The position numbers were made by a program, and so were the translations under genes. Of a DNA stretch of 64,000 nucleotides, positions 40,631-50,857 are shown in pieces. Position 1 is the first letter of the stretch. Each line of letters begins with the position of its first letter. Source of the stretch: Pseudomonas fragi (GTDB taxonomy: Bacteria; Pseudomonadota; Gammaproteobacteria; Pseudomonadales; Pseudomonadaceae); NCBI RefSeq assembly GCF_002269505.1, contig NZ_NQKQ01000001.1:310001-374000 (forward strand). Direction: 5' to 3'. The notes below the pieces were generated by a model that made no database searches, was not told the origin of the DNA, and saw nothing but the letters and a program-made list of their open reading frames with translations.

Positions 40631-41066
40631 AGATTTGTAACAGAAATGTCACAGGGCCATCATTGACCAAATGCACCTGCATATCGGCGCCAAAACGCCC
40701 CGATTCGACTGTGGGGTGAAGACGTTTTGCCTCCCTCAACAGGTGATCGAACAACCCTTGGGCCAACGCTGGGGGGGCTGCAGTGGAAAAGCTGGGGCGC
40801 AGGCCGTTTTTGGTGTCTGCCGCCAGAGTAAATTGCGAAACCAGGAGCAATCCACCGCCGATATCGGCCAGTGACAGGTTCATTTTGCCTTCGGCATCGC
40901 TGAATACCCGATAGTTGAGCAGCTTGTGCAGCAACTTGGCCGCGCTGGCTTCGGTATCGCCAGGCTCGACGGCGACCAGCACCAGCAAGCCCTGATCGAT
41001 CGAACCGACAATCTCCCCCGCTACCTCTACCCGTGCGCCACTGACGCGCTGCAACAGGCCCCTCAT
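40629..41066 (-). CDS. dtd: D-aminoacyl-tRNA deacylase
   Basis: Frees tRNA from wrongly attached D-amino acids and glycine. 145 residues. Both signature motifs are present: [10 protein letters not shown] (SQFTL) and NDGPVTFLL (GPVT). Overlaps the proline iminopeptidase stop by 4 bp. Confidence 0.95.
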   Translation of the reverse strand: MRGLLQRVSGARVEVAGEIVGSIDQGLLVLVAVEPGDTEASAAKLLHKLLNYRVFSDAEGKMNLSLADIGGGLLLVSQFTLAADTKNGLRPSFSTAAPPALAQGLFDHLLREAKRLHPTVESGRFGADMQVHLVNDGPVTFLLQI

Positions 41067-42034
41067 GCTTCGTCGGGCTGCAAGTTGAGCAGGCGACGGA
41101 CCATTTGCTCGGTGGCACGGACCAATGCATCGGTAATTCCGGGCTCGGTGGCCACATGCCCGGCTTCGCGGATGATTTGCAGCTCGCTGCCAGGCCAGGC
41201 CTGATGCAGCTCCCAGGCGTTATCCAGGGGGCAAATCATGTCGTAGCGACCATGCACGATAACCGCCGGCAAGTGGGCGATCTTGTGCATGTCGCGCAGC
41301 AACTGGTTGGGCTCAAGGAAAGCGTTGTTCATAAAGTAGTGGCATTCGATACGGGCAATCGACAGCGCCCGATGCGGGTCGCAGAAGCGCTCGACCACTT
41401 GCGGGTTGGGCCGCAAGGTGGCGGCACGCCCTTCCCAGGTCGACCATGCCTTGGCGACATGCATCTGGGCAATCTGATCATTGCCTGTGAGGCGCTTGTG
41501 AAAGGCACCCATCAGGTCGTGGCGCTCTTCCGGCGGGATTGGCGCGATGTATTCCTGCCAGTAATCCGGGAAGATCCGGCTAGCGCCTGCCTGATAAAAC
41601 CACTCGATTTCTTGAGGGCGCGCCAGAAAGATCCCACGCAAAATCAGGCCATGCACCTTGTCCGGATGGCTTTGCGCGTACGCCAGAGACAGGGTCGATC
41701 CCCATGAGCCGCCAAACAGCACCCATTTTTCGATACCCAGAAACAGACGGATCCGCTCCATATCGGCGACTAGATCCCACGTGGTATTGCTGTCCAGGCT
41801 GGCGTGCGGTGTCGAGCGACCGCAGCCGCGCTGATCAAAGGTAATGATGCGATACAGGCCCGGGTCGAAGTAGCAGCGGCTGTTGGCATCACAGCCCGAC
41901 CCCGGCCCGCCGTGGACAAACACCACCGGCAGGCCGTCTGGCGAACCGCTCTCGTCGACGTAAAGCACATGCGGGCCATCGACCGCCAGCTCATGCCGGG
42001 CGTAGGGTTTGATCTGCGGGAACAAGGTCTGCAT
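41063..42034 (-). CDS. pip: Proline iminopeptidase
   Basis: Alpha/beta-hydrolase (S33) that removes N-terminal proline from peptides. 323 residues: [30 protein letters not shown], nucleophile [10 protein letters not shown], Asp in HGRYDMICP and His in EAGHVATEP. Cytoplasmic; no signal peptide. Confidence 0.94.
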   Translation of the reverse strand: MQTLFPQIKPYARHELAVDGPHVLYVDESGSPDGLPVVFVHGGPGSGCDANSRCYFDPGLYRIITFDQRGCGRSTPHASLDSNTTWDLVADMERIRLFLGIEKWVLFGGSWGSTLSLAYAQSHPDKVHGLILRGIFLARPQEIEWFYQAGASRIFPDYWQEYIAPIPPEERHDLMGAFHKRLTGNDQIAQMHVAKAWSTWEGRAATLRPNPQVVERFCDPHRALSIARIECHYFMNNAFLEPNQLLRDMHKIAHLPAVIVHGRYDMICPLDNAWELHQAWPGSELQIIREAGHVATEPGITDALVRATEQMVRRLLNLQPDEA

Positions 42035-42150
42035 TACGCACTCCAGGAAGGGGTCGAAAGAGATTGCCGTAAGGCATCATAAACCCGATTGGAGGCATTG
42101 AGCATGCCCTTACTAAAAGGATGGGGTTTGGATCGGTGGCGCGCCTCTAA

Positions 42151-42196
42151 CCCTCACCCTAACCCTCTCCCTACGGGAGAGGGTTAGGGTGAAGGG
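42151..42196. repeat. CCCTCACCCTAACCC inverted repeat (compact copy)
   Basis: CCCTCACCCTAACCCTCTCC and its near-perfect complement around a TAC loop, just past the hutG stop; followed on the plus strand by CTTTTGACTT. Likely the end of the hut transcript. Confidence 0.82.
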
Positions 42197-42204
42197 CTTT
42201 TGAC

Positions 42205-42999
42205 TTAACGCTCCCGCCCCCACTCAATAATCCGCGCCAACAATTGCTTGAGCACCACTTGGGTCGGTGCCGCCAGGTCTTCGCGGTAGTTGAACGGTTC
42301 GAACTCTTCCATATAGGTGCTCTGCGCCAGCTCCAGTTGCACTGCGTGGATGTTGTCCGCCGGGCTGCCGTAATGACGGGTGATATGGCCGCCCTTGAAG
42401 CGTCCGTTCAGTACATGGCTATAGGCCGGATGCTCGGCACAAATGGCTTCCAGATCACGGGCCAGTGTCGGGTCGCAACTGGCGCCATTGAAGGTGCCGA
42501 GGTTGAAGTCCGGCAGACGGCCATCAAACAGATGAGGGATTTGCGAGCGAATGGAATGCGCATCGAACAGCAACGCATAGCCAAACTCGTCTTTCATGCG
42601 CTTGAGCTCCTGTTGCAGGGTCTGGTGATACGGTTTCCAGATCTGCTCCAGGTACGTCGCACGCTCCTCTTTCGTAGGCACCAGCCCTTCACGAAACAAT
42701 GGCACACCTTCAAACAGCGTGGCCGGGAACAAGCCTGTGGTCGCGCCCACATACATCGGCGCGTCGTCCTGCGGGCGATTGAGGTCAATCACAAACCGCG
42801 AATACTCGGCCGCCAGGGTGCTGGCACCCAGCTCGGTGGCGAAGTCGTAAAGCTGCGGAATATGCCAGTCGGTGTCCGGCAGGCTTTGCGCTTCGGGGAT
42901 CAACCCGGCCTTGACCGCAGGTGTCAGCTTCAAACCTGCGTGGGGCATGCTGATCAGCAAAGGCACACGGCCTTGTTTGAATGTCAGAACCTTGTCCAC
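42205..42999 (-). CDS. hutG: N-formylglutamate deformylase
   Basis: Last step of the five-step histidine route: N-formylglutamate to glutamate and formate. 264 residues, GTG start at 42999. SMPHAGLKLTP, DTDWHIPQLYDF, RFVIDLNRP and LLFDAHSIRS are the metal-site segments. Last gene of the hut operon, 11 bp behind hutI. Confidence 0.95.
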   Translation of the reverse strand: MDKVLTFKQGRVPLLISMPHAGLKLTPAVKAGLIPEAQSLPDTDWHIPQLYDFATELGASTLAAEYSRFVIDLNRPQDDAPMYVGATTGLFPATLFEGVPLFREGLVPTKEERATYLEQIWKPYHQTLQQELKRMKDEFGYALLFDAHSIRSQIPHLFDGRLPDFNLGTFNGASCDPTLARDLEAICAEHPAYSHVLNGRFKGGHITRHYGSPADNIHAVQLELAQSTYMEEFEPFNYREDLAAPTQVVLKQLLARIIEWGRER

Positions 43000-43010
43000 A
43001 ACCTATTCTC

Positions 43011-44216
43011 CTAAAGCGCTACGTCAACGCCACTGCGCACGACGCGTTTGTCCAGATCACCGCCTAGCCAGTAGGCCAGGTCTGCAGGGCGATCAATGTT
43101 CCAGGCCACAAAATCGGCCACTTTGCCAGGTTCAAGCGAACCGTGGGTCTCGCCCATGCCCAATGCCGTTGCCGCGTGCAGGGTCACACCGGCCAGGGCT
43201 TCTTCGGGGGTCATGCGGAACAGGGTGCAGGCCATGTTCAGCATCAGGCGCAACGACAAGCCCGGTGAGGTCCCCGGGTTGAGGTCACTGGCAATGGCGA
43301 TTTTTACCCCGTGCTTGCGCAGGGCCTCCATCGGCGGCAACTGGGTTTCACGCAAAAAGTAGAACGCGCCCGGCAAAAGCACGGCCACGGTGCCGGAGGC
43401 AGCCATGGCAATGGCGTCTTCTTCGGTCATGAACTCCAGGTGGTCAGCCGACAACGCCTGATAGCGCGCCGCCAGACTTGAACCGTGCAGGGAGGACAGC
43501 TGCTCGGCGTGCAATTTGACCGGCAGGCCCAATTGCTGCGCCACCTTGAACACCCGCTCGACCTGGGCCGGCGAGAACGCCAGGTATTCACAGAACGCAT
43601 CCACAGCGTCCACCAGCCCTTCGGCCGCCAGCGCGGGCAGCATCTCGTTGCAGATATGCTCGATATAGTCATCGGCACGGTCCTTGAACTCCGGCGGCAA
43701 GGCATGAGCGGCCAGGCAGGTGCTGCGCACCGTCACCGGCAACTCTTCACCCAGGCGACGAATCACCCGCAGAATCTTGCGCTCACTCTCCAGGCTAAGG
43801 CCGTAACCGGACTTGATCTCGACACTGGTCACGCCATCGCGCAGCAAACACAGCAAGCGCTGACGGGCGCTGTCGAACAATTCGTCTTCGCTGGCCGCGC
43901 GGGTCGCACGCACGGTGCTGGCAATACCGCCACCGGCGGCGGCAATTTCGGCATAGCTCACACCCTGCAGGCGCTGCTCGAACTCACCGCTGCGGTTACC
44001 GCCAAACACCGTATGCGTATGGCAGTCGATCAGCCCCGGGGTTACCCACGCGCCTTCAAGACCGTGGGTTTGCCCGTATTCGCCCGTCGGCAACTGCTGA
44101 CGCGGACCAAGCCACTCAATGTAGCCGTCACGGGTGACGATGGCGGCATCCTCGATGATCGAGTATGTGCCGTTGGCCATTGTTGCGACATTGCAGTGCT
44201 GCCAAAGGGTTTTCAT
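43011..44216 (-). CDS. hutI: Imidazolonepropionase
   Basis: Third step of histidine breakdown: imidazolone propionate to formiminoglutamate. 401-residue amidohydrolase: metal site [33 protein letters not shown], and [11 protein letters not shown]. Confidence 0.96.
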   Translation of the reverse strand: MKTLWQHCNVATMANGTYSIIEDAAIVTRDGYIEWLGPRQQLPTGEYGQTHGLEGAWVTPGLIDCHTHTVFGGNRSGEFEQRLQGVSYAEIAAAGGGIASTVRATRAASEDELFDSARQRLLCLLRDGVTSVEIKSGYGLSLESERKILRVIRRLGEELPVTVRSTCLAAHALPPEFKDRADDYIEHICNEMLPALAAEGLVDAVDAFCEYLAFSPAQVERVFKVAQQLGLPVKLHAEQLSSLHGSSLAARYQALSADHLEFMTEEDAIAMAASGTVAVLLPGAFYFLRETQLPPMEALRKHGVKIAIASDLNPGTSPGLSLRLMLNMACTLFRMTPEEALAGVTLHAATALGMGETHGSLEPGKVADFVAWNIDRPADLAYWLGGDLDKRVVRSGVDVAL

Positions 44217-44243
44217 CGCGTCACTCCGTCAAAAATCAATAAC

Positions 44244-45647
44244 TCAAGAAAGCTCGGGAGCTACTTCAATCGCCCGCCCCGCTGCCGGCTTTACCCACAA
44301 CAGATAAGCCACAACCAGCATCACGATCCAGACCACACCTACCATCAGCGCTGCCTGTGTCTCAGGGAAGTAACCCAGCACACCGAAGATAAACACCATA
44401 AATACAATGGCGGCAATCGGCGCATACGGCCAGAACGGTACCGGGAACTTGAGCTCGGCCACCTGTTCACGGGTCATGGAGCGACGCATGGCAACTTGAG
44501 TCACCAGGATCATCAACCACACCCATACCGTGGCAAAGGTCGCAATCGAAGCGATCACCAAAAAGATGTTTTCCGGGATCAGATAGTTAAGCACCACACC
44601 GACCAGCAAGGTGGCGCCCATCACCAGAACGGTCATCCACGGCACGCCATGCCGGGAGATTTTGGCAAAGCCTTTGGGCGCCTGCCCTTGCTGGGCCAGG
44701 CCGTACATCATGCGGCCGGCGCCGAAGATGTCACTGTTGATGGCCGAGACCGCCGCCGAAATCACCACGATATTCAGAATGGTGGCTGCCGAGCTGATGC
44801 CCAGGCTGTCGAAAATCTGCACAAAGGGACTGCCCTGGCTGCCGATCTGAGTCCACGGGTAAATGGCCATCAGTACAAACAGAGTCAGTACATAGAACAG
44901 CAGAATGCGCAGCGGCACCGCGTTGATCGCTTTGGGGATCACACGCTGCGGGTCTTTGGCCTCGCCGGCGGTGATACCGATGATTTCAATGCCGCCGAAG
45001 GCAAACATCACCACGGCAAACGAGGCGATCAAACCGCCCACGCCATTGGGCATGAAACCGCCGAAGGACCAAAGATTACTGATGCCGGTCGCCACCGCGT
45101 CGGAGCTGCCCGAGGTGCCGATACCAAACAGCATGATGCCGAAACCGGCCAGGATCATCGCCACGATGGCGGCAACCTTGAGCAGTGACAGCCAGAACTC
45201 CATTTCACCGAAGACCTTGACGCTGCACAGGTTCAGGCCGCCAATCAGCAGCACGATGCCCAACACCCAAATCCAGCGCGCCACTTCCGGGAACCAGAAG
45301 CCCATGTAAATACCGAACGCGGTGACATCGGCCAGACACACGATGATCATCTCGAAGGCATAGGTCCAGCCGAGGATAAAGCCCGACATAGGCCCCAGAT
45401 AGGTACTGGCGTAGTGCCCAAAAGAGCCGGACACCGGGTTGTGCACAGCCATTTCGCCCAATGCACGCATAACCATGAAAACCGCCGCGCCACCAATCAG
45501 GTAAGCCAGCAGTACAGCAGGTCCAGCCATCTGGATGGCAGCGGCTGAACCATAGAAAAGACCCGTACCGATCGCTGAACCCAGCGCCATGAAACGGATG
45601 TGGCGAGCGGATAGCCCGCGCTTCAAACCTTGAGTGTGGTTTTGCAT
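44244..45647 (-). CDS. APC-family amino-acid permease, probably for histidine
   Basis: 467 residues, twelve predicted membrane helices. N-terminal [24 protein letters not shown] is the AAT-subfamily substrate signature; [16 protein letters not shown] follows. It lies between hutH and hutI in the same direction, so histidine (or urocanate) is the likely substrate; it is close to ProY/HutT-type permeases. No ABC system (hutXWV) accompanies it in this window. Confidence 0.85.
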   Translation of the reverse strand: MQNHTQGLKRGLSARHIRFMALGSAIGTGLFYGSAAAIQMAGPAVLLAYLIGGAAVFMVMRALGEMAVHNPVSGSFGHYASTYLGPMSGFILGWTYAFEMIIVCLADVTAFGIYMGFWFPEVARWIWVLGIVLLIGGLNLCSVKVFGEMEFWLSLLKVAAIVAMILAGFGIMLFGIGTSGSSDAVATGISNLWSFGGFMPNGVGGLIASFAVVMFAFGGIEIIGITAGEAKDPQRVIPKAINAVPLRILLFYVLTLFVLMAIYPWTQIGSQGSPFVQIFDSLGISSAATILNIVVISAAVSAINSDIFGAGRMMYGLAQQGQAPKGFAKISRHGVPWMTVLVMGATLLVGVVLNYLIPENIFLVIASIATFATVWVWLMILVTQVAMRRSMTREQVAELKFPVPFWPYAPIAAIVFMVFIFGVLGYFPETQAALMVGVVWIVMLVVAYLLWVKPAAGRAIEVAPELS

Positions 45648-45684
45648 TTCGCGTCCTTGATTATTTTTGTCAGCGAAAACAGAG

Positions 45685-45712
45685 ACGCAGAGAGCCCGTA
45701 GGCCCTCTGCGT
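45685..45712 (-). promoter_or_regulatory. Stem-loop between hutH and permease
   Basis: ACGCAGAG/CTCTGCGT plus inner GCC/GGC pairs, 9 bp past the hutH stop. The run of Ts lies on the plus-strand side only, so for hut it is an mRNA hairpin or weak attenuator rather than a full terminator. Confidence 0.45.
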
Positions 45713-45720
45713 TTTTTGGA

Positions 45721-47253
45721 TTACAGGCTTGGCAGAGCGTGTGCAGGCAGCAGAGCGTTCAGACAACGGGACGCCAGCAGTTGCATGGCAATTTCGATGT
45801 CCGGGGCGAAGAAGCGGTCTTTCTCATAGTGCGCGACCTTGCTGCGCAGGGTGGTGCGGGCGATTTCCAGCTTGGCGGACGTTTTCAGACCATCACGCAG
45901 ATCCAGGCCCTGGCACGCGGCCAGCCATTCGATGGCCAGAACACCGCGAACGTTTTCAGCCATTTCCCACAGACGCTTGCCAGCAGAAGGTGCCATCGAA
46001 ACGTGGTCTTCCTGGTTGGCCGAGGTCGGAATGGTGTCCACGCTATGCGGGTGGGACAACGCCTTGTTCTCGCTGGCCAGGGCAGCAGCCGTCACCTGAG
46101 CGATCATAAAGCCGGAGTTGACGCCGCCATTGGCCACCAGGAACGGCGGCAGTTGCGACATGTGCTTGTCCATCATCAACGAGATGCGACGCTCACTCAG
46201 CGAACCGATTTCGGCAATCGCCAGCGCCATGTTGTCGGCAGCCATGGCAACCGGCTCGGCGTGGAAGTTACCGCCAGAGATCACGTCGCCCTGTTCGGCA
46301 AATACCAGCGGGTTATCCGACACCGCGTTGGCTTCAATGCCCAGCACTTCGGCGGCCTGGCGGAACTGGGTCAGGCAGGCGCCCATGACTTGTGGCTGGC
46401 AGCGCAGGGAGTAAGGGTCTTGTACCTTGTCGCAGTTCTTGTGCGACTCGGACACTTCACTGCTGGTACCCAGCAGGTCGCGATAAATCGCGGCAGCGTC
46501 GATTTGACCGCGTTGGCCGCGGGCAGCATGAATGCGCGGGTCGAACGGCGAGCGCGAACCCAGAACGGCTTCAACGGTCAAGCCGCCACAGGCCATCGCA
46601 GCGGCAAACAGGTCTTCGCCTTCAAACAGACCGCGCAGGGCGTAGGCCGTCGATACTTGAGTACCGTTAAGCAGGGCCAGGCCTTCCTTGGCAGCCAGAG
46701 TCAGCGGCTCAAGACCGGCTTGCTTCAAGGCAGTGACGGCATCCAGCCACTCACCTTTGTAACGGGCCTTGCCTTCGCCCAACAGCACCAGCGACATATG
46801 CGCCAACGGCGCCAGGTCGCCCGATGCACCCACCGAACCTTTCAGCGGGATATGCGGGTAAACCTCGGCATTGATCAGCGCGATCAACGCATCGATGACC
46901 ACGCGACGAATCCCGGAGAAGCCACGGCTCAGGCTGTTGACCTTGAGCACCATGATCAGGCGCACCAGATCATCGCTGATTGGCTCGCCGATACCGGCTG
47001 CGTGGGAAAGCACCAAGGAGCGCTGGAGGTTTTCCAGGTCTTCGCTGGCGATTTTGGTCGAAGCCAACAAGCCAAAACCTGTGTTGATGCCATAGGTGGT
47101 GCGGTTTTCGGCGAGGATCTGCTCAACGCACGCCACACTGGCATCGATCTGCGCAGAAGCGCTCTCGTCCAGGCTGAGGGTAACCGGCTGCTGATAAATG
47201 TCACGCAGCTGGGCAAGGCTCAGTTGGCCGGGGATCAGGTTTAACTCAAGCAC
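45721..47253 (-). CDS. hutH: Histidine ammonia-lyase
   Basis: First step: histidine to urocanate and ammonia. 510 residues; the MIO cofactor forms from Ala-Ser-Gly in [14 protein letters not shown] near 143. [10 protein letters not shown] near 53 supplies the catalytic Tyr. GTG start at 47253. Only one hutH copy is in the cluster. Confidence 0.97.
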   Translation of the reverse strand: MLELNLIPGQLSLAQLRDIYQQPVTLSLDESASAQIDASVACVEQILAENRTTYGINTGFGLLASTKIASEDLENLQRSLVLSHAAGIGEPISDDLVRLIMVLKVNSLSRGFSGIRRVVIDALIALINAEVYPHIPLKGSVGASGDLAPLAHMSLVLLGEGKARYKGEWLDAVTALKQAGLEPLTLAAKEGLALLNGTQVSTAYALRGLFEGEDLFAAAMACGGLTVEAVLGSRSPFDPRIHAARGQRGQIDAAAIYRDLLGTSSEVSESHKNCDKVQDPYSLRCQPQVMGACLTQFRQAAEVLGIEANAVSDNPLVFAEQGDVISGGNFHAEPVAMAADNMALAIAEIGSLSERRISLMMDKHMSQLPPFLVANGGVNSGFMIAQVTAAALASENKALSHPHSVDTIPTSANQEDHVSMAPSAGKRLWEMAENVRGVLAIEWLAACQGLDLRDGLKTSAKLEIARTTLRSKVAHYEKDRFFAPDIEIAMQLLASRCLNALLPAHALPSL

Positions 47254-47306
47254 GTTAATACTCCTTCACGCGTGTAACCGAAATTATAGAAATCTTTAGC
47301 AACCAT

Positions 47307-47357
47307 GTGGGAGCGAGCCTGCTCGCGAAGGTAGTTCGCGAGCAGGCTCGCTCCCAC
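47307..47357. repeat. REP element, GTGGGAGCGAGC type
   Basis: GTGGGAGCGAGCCTGCTCGCGAA and its complement around a GGTAG loop, in the gap between hutU and hutH. The mRNA hairpin could set apart expression of hutU and hutH. Confidence 0.88.
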
Positions 47358-47370
47358 GCAAGAGCAGAGG

Positions 47371-49068
47371 TCAGCCGTTGATCATCGGCAGGTTCAAACC
47401 CTGCTCGTTGGCGCAGTCGATGGCGATGTCGTAACCGGCATCGGCATGACGCATCACGCCGGTGGCCGGGTCGTTGTGCAGGACACGGGCGATGCGCTCA
47501 GCCGCTTCGTCAGTACCGTCACACACAATCACCATGCCCGAATGCTGGGAGAAGCCCATGCCAACGCCGCCGCCGTGGTGCAGTGAAACCCAGGTCGCGC
47601 CGCTCGCAGTGTTGAGCAAGGCGTTGAGCAGTGGCCAGTCGGACACAGCATCCGAACCATCCTGCATGGCTTCGGTTTCACGGTTCGGGCTGGACACCGA
47701 GCCGGAGTCCAGGTGGTCACGGCCGATCACGATCGGGGCTTTCAGCTCGCCGCTGCGCACCATTTCGTTGAATGCCAGGCCCAGCTTGGCGCGCTGACCC
47801 AGACCGACCCAGCAGATACGTGCCGGCAGGCCCTGGAAGCTGATGCGTTCGCGCGCCATGTCCAGCCAGTTGTGCAGGTGGGCGTCGTCAGCGATCAGCT
47901 CTTTGACCTTGGCGTCGGTTTTGTAGATGTCTTCGGCATCGCCCGACAGTGCAACCCAACGGAACGGCCCTACCCCACGGCAGAACAGTGGGCGGATATA
48001 AGCAGGAACAAAGCCTGGGAAGTCGAAGGCGTTTTCTACGCCCACTTCTTTGGCCATCTGACGGATGTTGTTGCCGTAGTCGAAGGTTGGAATACCAGCC
48101 TTCTGGAAGGCCAGCATGGCTTCAACGTGCTCGCCCATCGACGCTTTGGCGGCTTTGACCACAGCAGCCGGATCGGTCACGGCGCGGTCGCGGTACTGCT
48201 CCCAAGTCCAGCCTTTTGGCAGGTAGCCGTTCAATGGGTCGTGGGCGCTGGTCTGGTCAGTGACCATGTCCGGACGCACACCACGGCGAACCATTTCTGG
48301 CAGCAGTTCGGCAGCGTTACCGCACAGGGCAATCGAAATTGCCTTGCCTTCTGCGGTGTATTTGGCGATGCGGGCCAGGGCGTCGTCCAGATCCGCGGCT
48401 TGCTCGTCTACATAACGAGTGGCCAGACGGAAATCAATGCGGCTTTGCTGGCATTCAATGTTCAGCGAGCAGGCACCGGCCAGGGTTGCAGCCAGCGGTT
48501 GTGCGCCGCCCATGCCGCCCAGGCCTGCGGTCAGCACCCACTTGCCGACCAGGCTGCCGTTGTAGTGCTGGCGACCAGCTTCAACGAAAGTTTCGTAGGT
48601 GCCCTGGACGATGCCCTGGCTACCGATGTAAATCCAGCTGCCGGCGGTCATCTGGCCATACATGGCCAGGCCCTTGGCGTCGAGTTCGTTGAAGTGCTCC
48701 CAGGTGGCCCAGTGCGGTACCAGGTTGGAGTTGGCGATCAGCACCCGCGGCGCGTTGCTGTGGGTTTTGAACACGCCAACCGGCTTGCCCGATTGCACCA
48801 GCAGGGTTTCGTCATCGTTGAGGTTGGTCAGGCTTTCGACGATCTTGTCGTAGCATTCCCAGTTGCGCGCTGCCCGGCCAATACCGCCATACACCACCAG
48901 CTCGGTCGGGTTCTCGGCCACTTGCGGGTCGAGGTTGTTCATCAGCATCCGCAGTGGCGCTTCGGTCATCCAGCTTTTAGCTGTCAACTGGGTGCCACGG
49001 GCGGCGCGGATCTCACCATCACGGTGACGGGTGAACTCAGCAGGCGATTTTGGGGTAGTTGAAGTCAC
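47371..49068 (-). CDS. hutU: Urocanate hydratase
   Basis: Second step: urocanate to imidazolone propionate. 565 residues. NAD-binding [17 protein letters not shown], then [26 protein letters not shown] and the conserved Cys region [14 protein letters not shown]. The start is GTG at 49068 behind GAGGAG; it gives [12 protein letters not shown]. First structural gene of the hutU-H-permease-I-G operon. Confidence 0.96.
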   Translation of the reverse strand: MTSTTPKSPAEFTRHRDGEIRAARGTQLTAKSWMTEAPLRMLMNNLDPQVAENPTELVVYGGIGRAARNWECYDKIVESLTNLNDDETLLVQSGKPVGVFKTHSNAPRVLIANSNLVPHWATWEHFNELDAKGLAMYGQMTAGSWIYIGSQGIVQGTYETFVEAGRQHYNGSLVGKWVLTAGLGGMGGAQPLAATLAGACSLNIECQQSRIDFRLATRYVDEQAADLDDALARIAKYTAEGKAISIALCGNAAELLPEMVRRGVRPDMVTDQTSAHDPLNGYLPKGWTWEQYRDRAVTDPAAVVKAAKASMGEHVEAMLAFQKAGIPTFDYGNNIRQMAKEVGVENAFDFPGFVPAYIRPLFCRGVGPFRWVALSGDAEDIYKTDAKVKELIADDAHLHNWLDMARERISFQGLPARICWVGLGQRAKLGLAFNEMVRSGELKAPIVIGRDHLDSGSVSSPNRETEAMQDGSDAVSDWPLLNALLNTASGATWVSLHHGGGVGMGFSQHSGMVIVCDGTDEAAERIARVLHNDPATGVMRHADAGYDIAIDCANEQGLNLPMING

Positions 49069-49133
49069 GGGTAACTCCTCAGCGTTGGGCAGATGCGTCG
49101 GGTGTGAGAAGAGGATCGACGCACACTTATGTA

Positions 49134-49147
49134 CTTGTACATACAAG
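49134..49147. promoter_or_regulatory. HutC operator in front of hutU
   Basis: CTTGTA-CA-TACAAG: 6-bp perfect arms, core TGTA-N2-TACA as in known HutC sites. It spans the start of transcription expected from the sigma-54 site just upstream. Confidence 0.7.
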
Positions 49148-49151
49148 CATA

Positions 49152-49167
49152 TGCAAGTTAACGGCCA
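49152..49167 (-). promoter_or_regulatory. Sigma-54-type promoter for hutU
   Basis: Minus strand TGGCCGTTAACTTGCA: GG and GC exactly 10 bp apart, TGGC at -24 and TTGCA at -12 intact, three mismatches in the less conserved ACG. Sigma-54 control of hutU with CbrB/NtrC is known in P. fluorescens. Confidence 0.65.
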
Positions 49168-49327
49168 ATTTGTGAAATTCGCAAATGAAAAAGTTAGAGA
49201 GCCCGAAAACACAGGCTAAAAACCGTGCGACAGGTTTTTGAGAAGAGGACGAATGATTCGCAGGAGTGTTACTGGAGGAGGTCTGTGCGCTGAATTGGGG
49301 CGTTCGGTAACAGAGCGTGTAGCGTGT

Positions 49328-49418
49328 GTAGTCGCTGCCGCAGGCTGCGAAGCGGGACGTGGGGGCTCCAAGAAAACGGGTTGCTCCGCAACCCTTCGCA
49401 GCCTGCGGCAGCGACTAC
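49328..49418. repeat. 91-bp inverted repeat with 25-bp perfect arms
   Basis: GTAGTCGCTGCCGCAGGCTG (continuing CGAAG) at both ends in opposite directions, around a 41-bp middle containing AAGAAAACGGGTTGC. It lies just past the hutD stop. Related copies: 24024-24170, 52224-52252, 60406-60502. Confidence 0.9.
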
Positions 49419-49426
49419 ATCGCTAG

Positions 49427-50005
49427 CTAGACAGTGCTCAACTCAATCACGCAGCACAGACCGCTCAGGGTGATTTCCAGCAGCTGGCGATTGCCGCTCA
49501 GTTGCAGGCAGTCGTAACGACCCAGGTGTTCGTGGCTGGTGTTACCCAGGCTTATATGCGTTTGCTCACCCGCACTGAACACCAACAGCGTATGGGCCGA
49601 GCTGAACAAACGCTGCGGGGTAGTTGCATCCAGCCATTGCAAGCGGGCCGTATAACGCTGCGGGGCATAGATCAGGTTGAAGTCACGGATCGGCCCATCG
49701 ATCAGTGTGCAGGCCACGGCGCTTTCACCCCTGAACGCAAAAGCATCAAACGGTAACAGTGCCCGCGAGCTCACACCGTCGACTTGCAGGTTCATGCCCG
49801 CGCCTTGCAGCACGCTGATAACCCGCTGGTAACCATCAAAGCGGGAAAAGCCGCCTGACTCGCCAATATCGGCGATCGACAGGCGCCAGCCAAAGCCCTC
49901 AAGGCCCTCGCCTGCGTCACGGGTAATTTCTTCAGTGCTGCCGCCGCCGTTTTTCCACGGCATGCGCGGGTAATCGACGGCACGTAAAACTACGGGCTGG
50001 CTCAT
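49427..50005 (-). CDS. hutD: HutD family protein
   Basis: 192-residue double-barrel cupin of the Ves/HutD family: MPWKNGGGSTEEITRD, SGGFSRFDGYQRVISVLQG, FRGESAVACTLIDGPIRDFNLIY. In P. fluorescens SBW25 HutD is proposed to limit hut activity, possibly by binding formylglutamate. Overlaps hutC by 4 bp. Confidence 0.93.
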   Translation of the reverse strand: MSQPVVLRAVDYPRMPWKNGGGSTEEITRDAGEGLEGFGWRLSIADIGESGGFSRFDGYQRVISVLQGAGMNLQVDGVSSRALLPFDAFAFRGESAVACTLIDGPIRDFNLIYAPQRYTARLQWLDATTPQRLFSSAHTLLVFSAGEQTHISLGNTSHEHLGRYDCLQLSGNRQLLEITLSGLCCVIELSTV

Positions 50006-50751
50006 TTATTGAAACGTCCTTCAAGACGATGACGGGAACCGGGGTGGATCAGTCGAGCGGCGGTAACAGGCTGACGGCCCGACCAGGTGCGGCGGCGAAT
50101 CAGCAGGCATGGCTCTCCGGGCTCGATTTGCAGCAGTTTGCACTCTTTGGGATCAGCCAGAATCGCTTCGACCACATGCTCGCCCTCGGTCAACGGTGCG
50201 ACCTGGGACAGATAGGCGTAAGGGGTTTGCAGGGTGAAATCCTGCTTGAGGTAGTCCGGCGCCACTTGAGCATTGACGAAACGGTCCTCGATTTGCACGG
50301 CAATCCCGTTTTCGTAATGCACGATCAGGGAATGAAAGACCTTTTGCCCTTCACGCATATCGAGCACCGCAGCGCGCTCCGAACCGGCCATTTCTTCGCC
50401 CAGGCTGATCACCTTGCACGTGTGCGTATGCCCACGGGCGGCGATCTCATCGGCGATATTGTTGACTTCAAACAGCGCGGATTGCGTCTTGGGCTCGGCC
50501 ACAAAGGTACCGACACCCTGCATGCGCACCAGCAAGCCGTCGGCGGTCATTTCACGCAGCGCACGGTTGATGGTCATGCGACTGAAACCCAACTGGGTCA
50601 CCAGTTCACTTTCAGAGGGCACACGGTAATGCGGCGGCCAGTTTCCACTCTGGATTTGTTGAGTGATCATTTGCTTCACGCGGGCGTAAAGCGGGGCCGG
50701 GCTGTCGCCCATGTGGGCGGCCAGCGGGGACGCGACAGGCGGAGTCGACAC
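50002..50751 (-). CDS. hutC: Histidine-utilisation repressor HutC
   Basis: GntR/HutC-family repressor relieved by urocanate. 249 residues: winged helix about 22-90 (VPSESELVTQLGFSRMTINRALREM), UTRA effector domain about 105-240 (ARGHTHTCKVISL ... VNAQVAPDYLKQDF). GTG at 50751 is six bases behind AAGGA and preferred; TTG at 50757 has no room for its site. Divergent from hutF, sharing the operator at 50821. Confidence 0.95.
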   Translation of the reverse strand: MSTPPVASPLAAHMGDSPAPLYARVKQMITQQIQSGNWPPHYRVPSESELVTQLGFSRMTINRALREMTADGLLVRMQGVGTFVAEPKTQSALFEVNNIADEIAARGHTHTCKVISLGEEMAGSERAAVLDMREGQKVFHSLIVHYENGIAVQIEDRFVNAQVAPDYLKQDFTLQTPYAYLSQVAPLTEGEHVVEAILADPKECKLLQIEPGEPCLLIRRRTWSGRQPVTAARLIHPGSRHRLEGRFNK

Positions 50752-50793
50752 AGGCAATCCTTGTTCATGAGTAAAGGGCGTAGCTTGCCGGAG

Positions 50794-50830
50794 TTTACCG
50801 GGCAGGCAAACATCTGTATATGTATATACA
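50794..50830 (+). promoter_or_regulatory. hutF promoter and HutC operator
   Basis: TTTACC (50794-50799) and TATATG (50817-50822) are 17 bp apart. The perfect palindrome TGTATATACA at 50821-50830, core TGTA-N2-TACA, overlaps the -10 and the start point. Being between hutF and hutC it can control both. Confidence 0.65.
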
Positions 50831-50857
50831 AATTACAAGCAATGGGGTACCGAACCG

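Larger units (their letters stand above)
49069..49426. other. Regulatory gap hutU-hutD
   Basis: 358 bp with no gene. From the hutU side: leader with GAGGAG site, HutC operator (49134-49147), sigma-54-like promoter (49152-49167), a stretch that should hold activator sites but shows none I can name, and a 91-bp inverted repeat (49328-49418). Confidence 0.7.

Noticed and set aside
45667..47244. 525-codon open frame antisense to hutH
   Set aside because: Mirror of a well-conserved enzyme gene; no similarity of its own.
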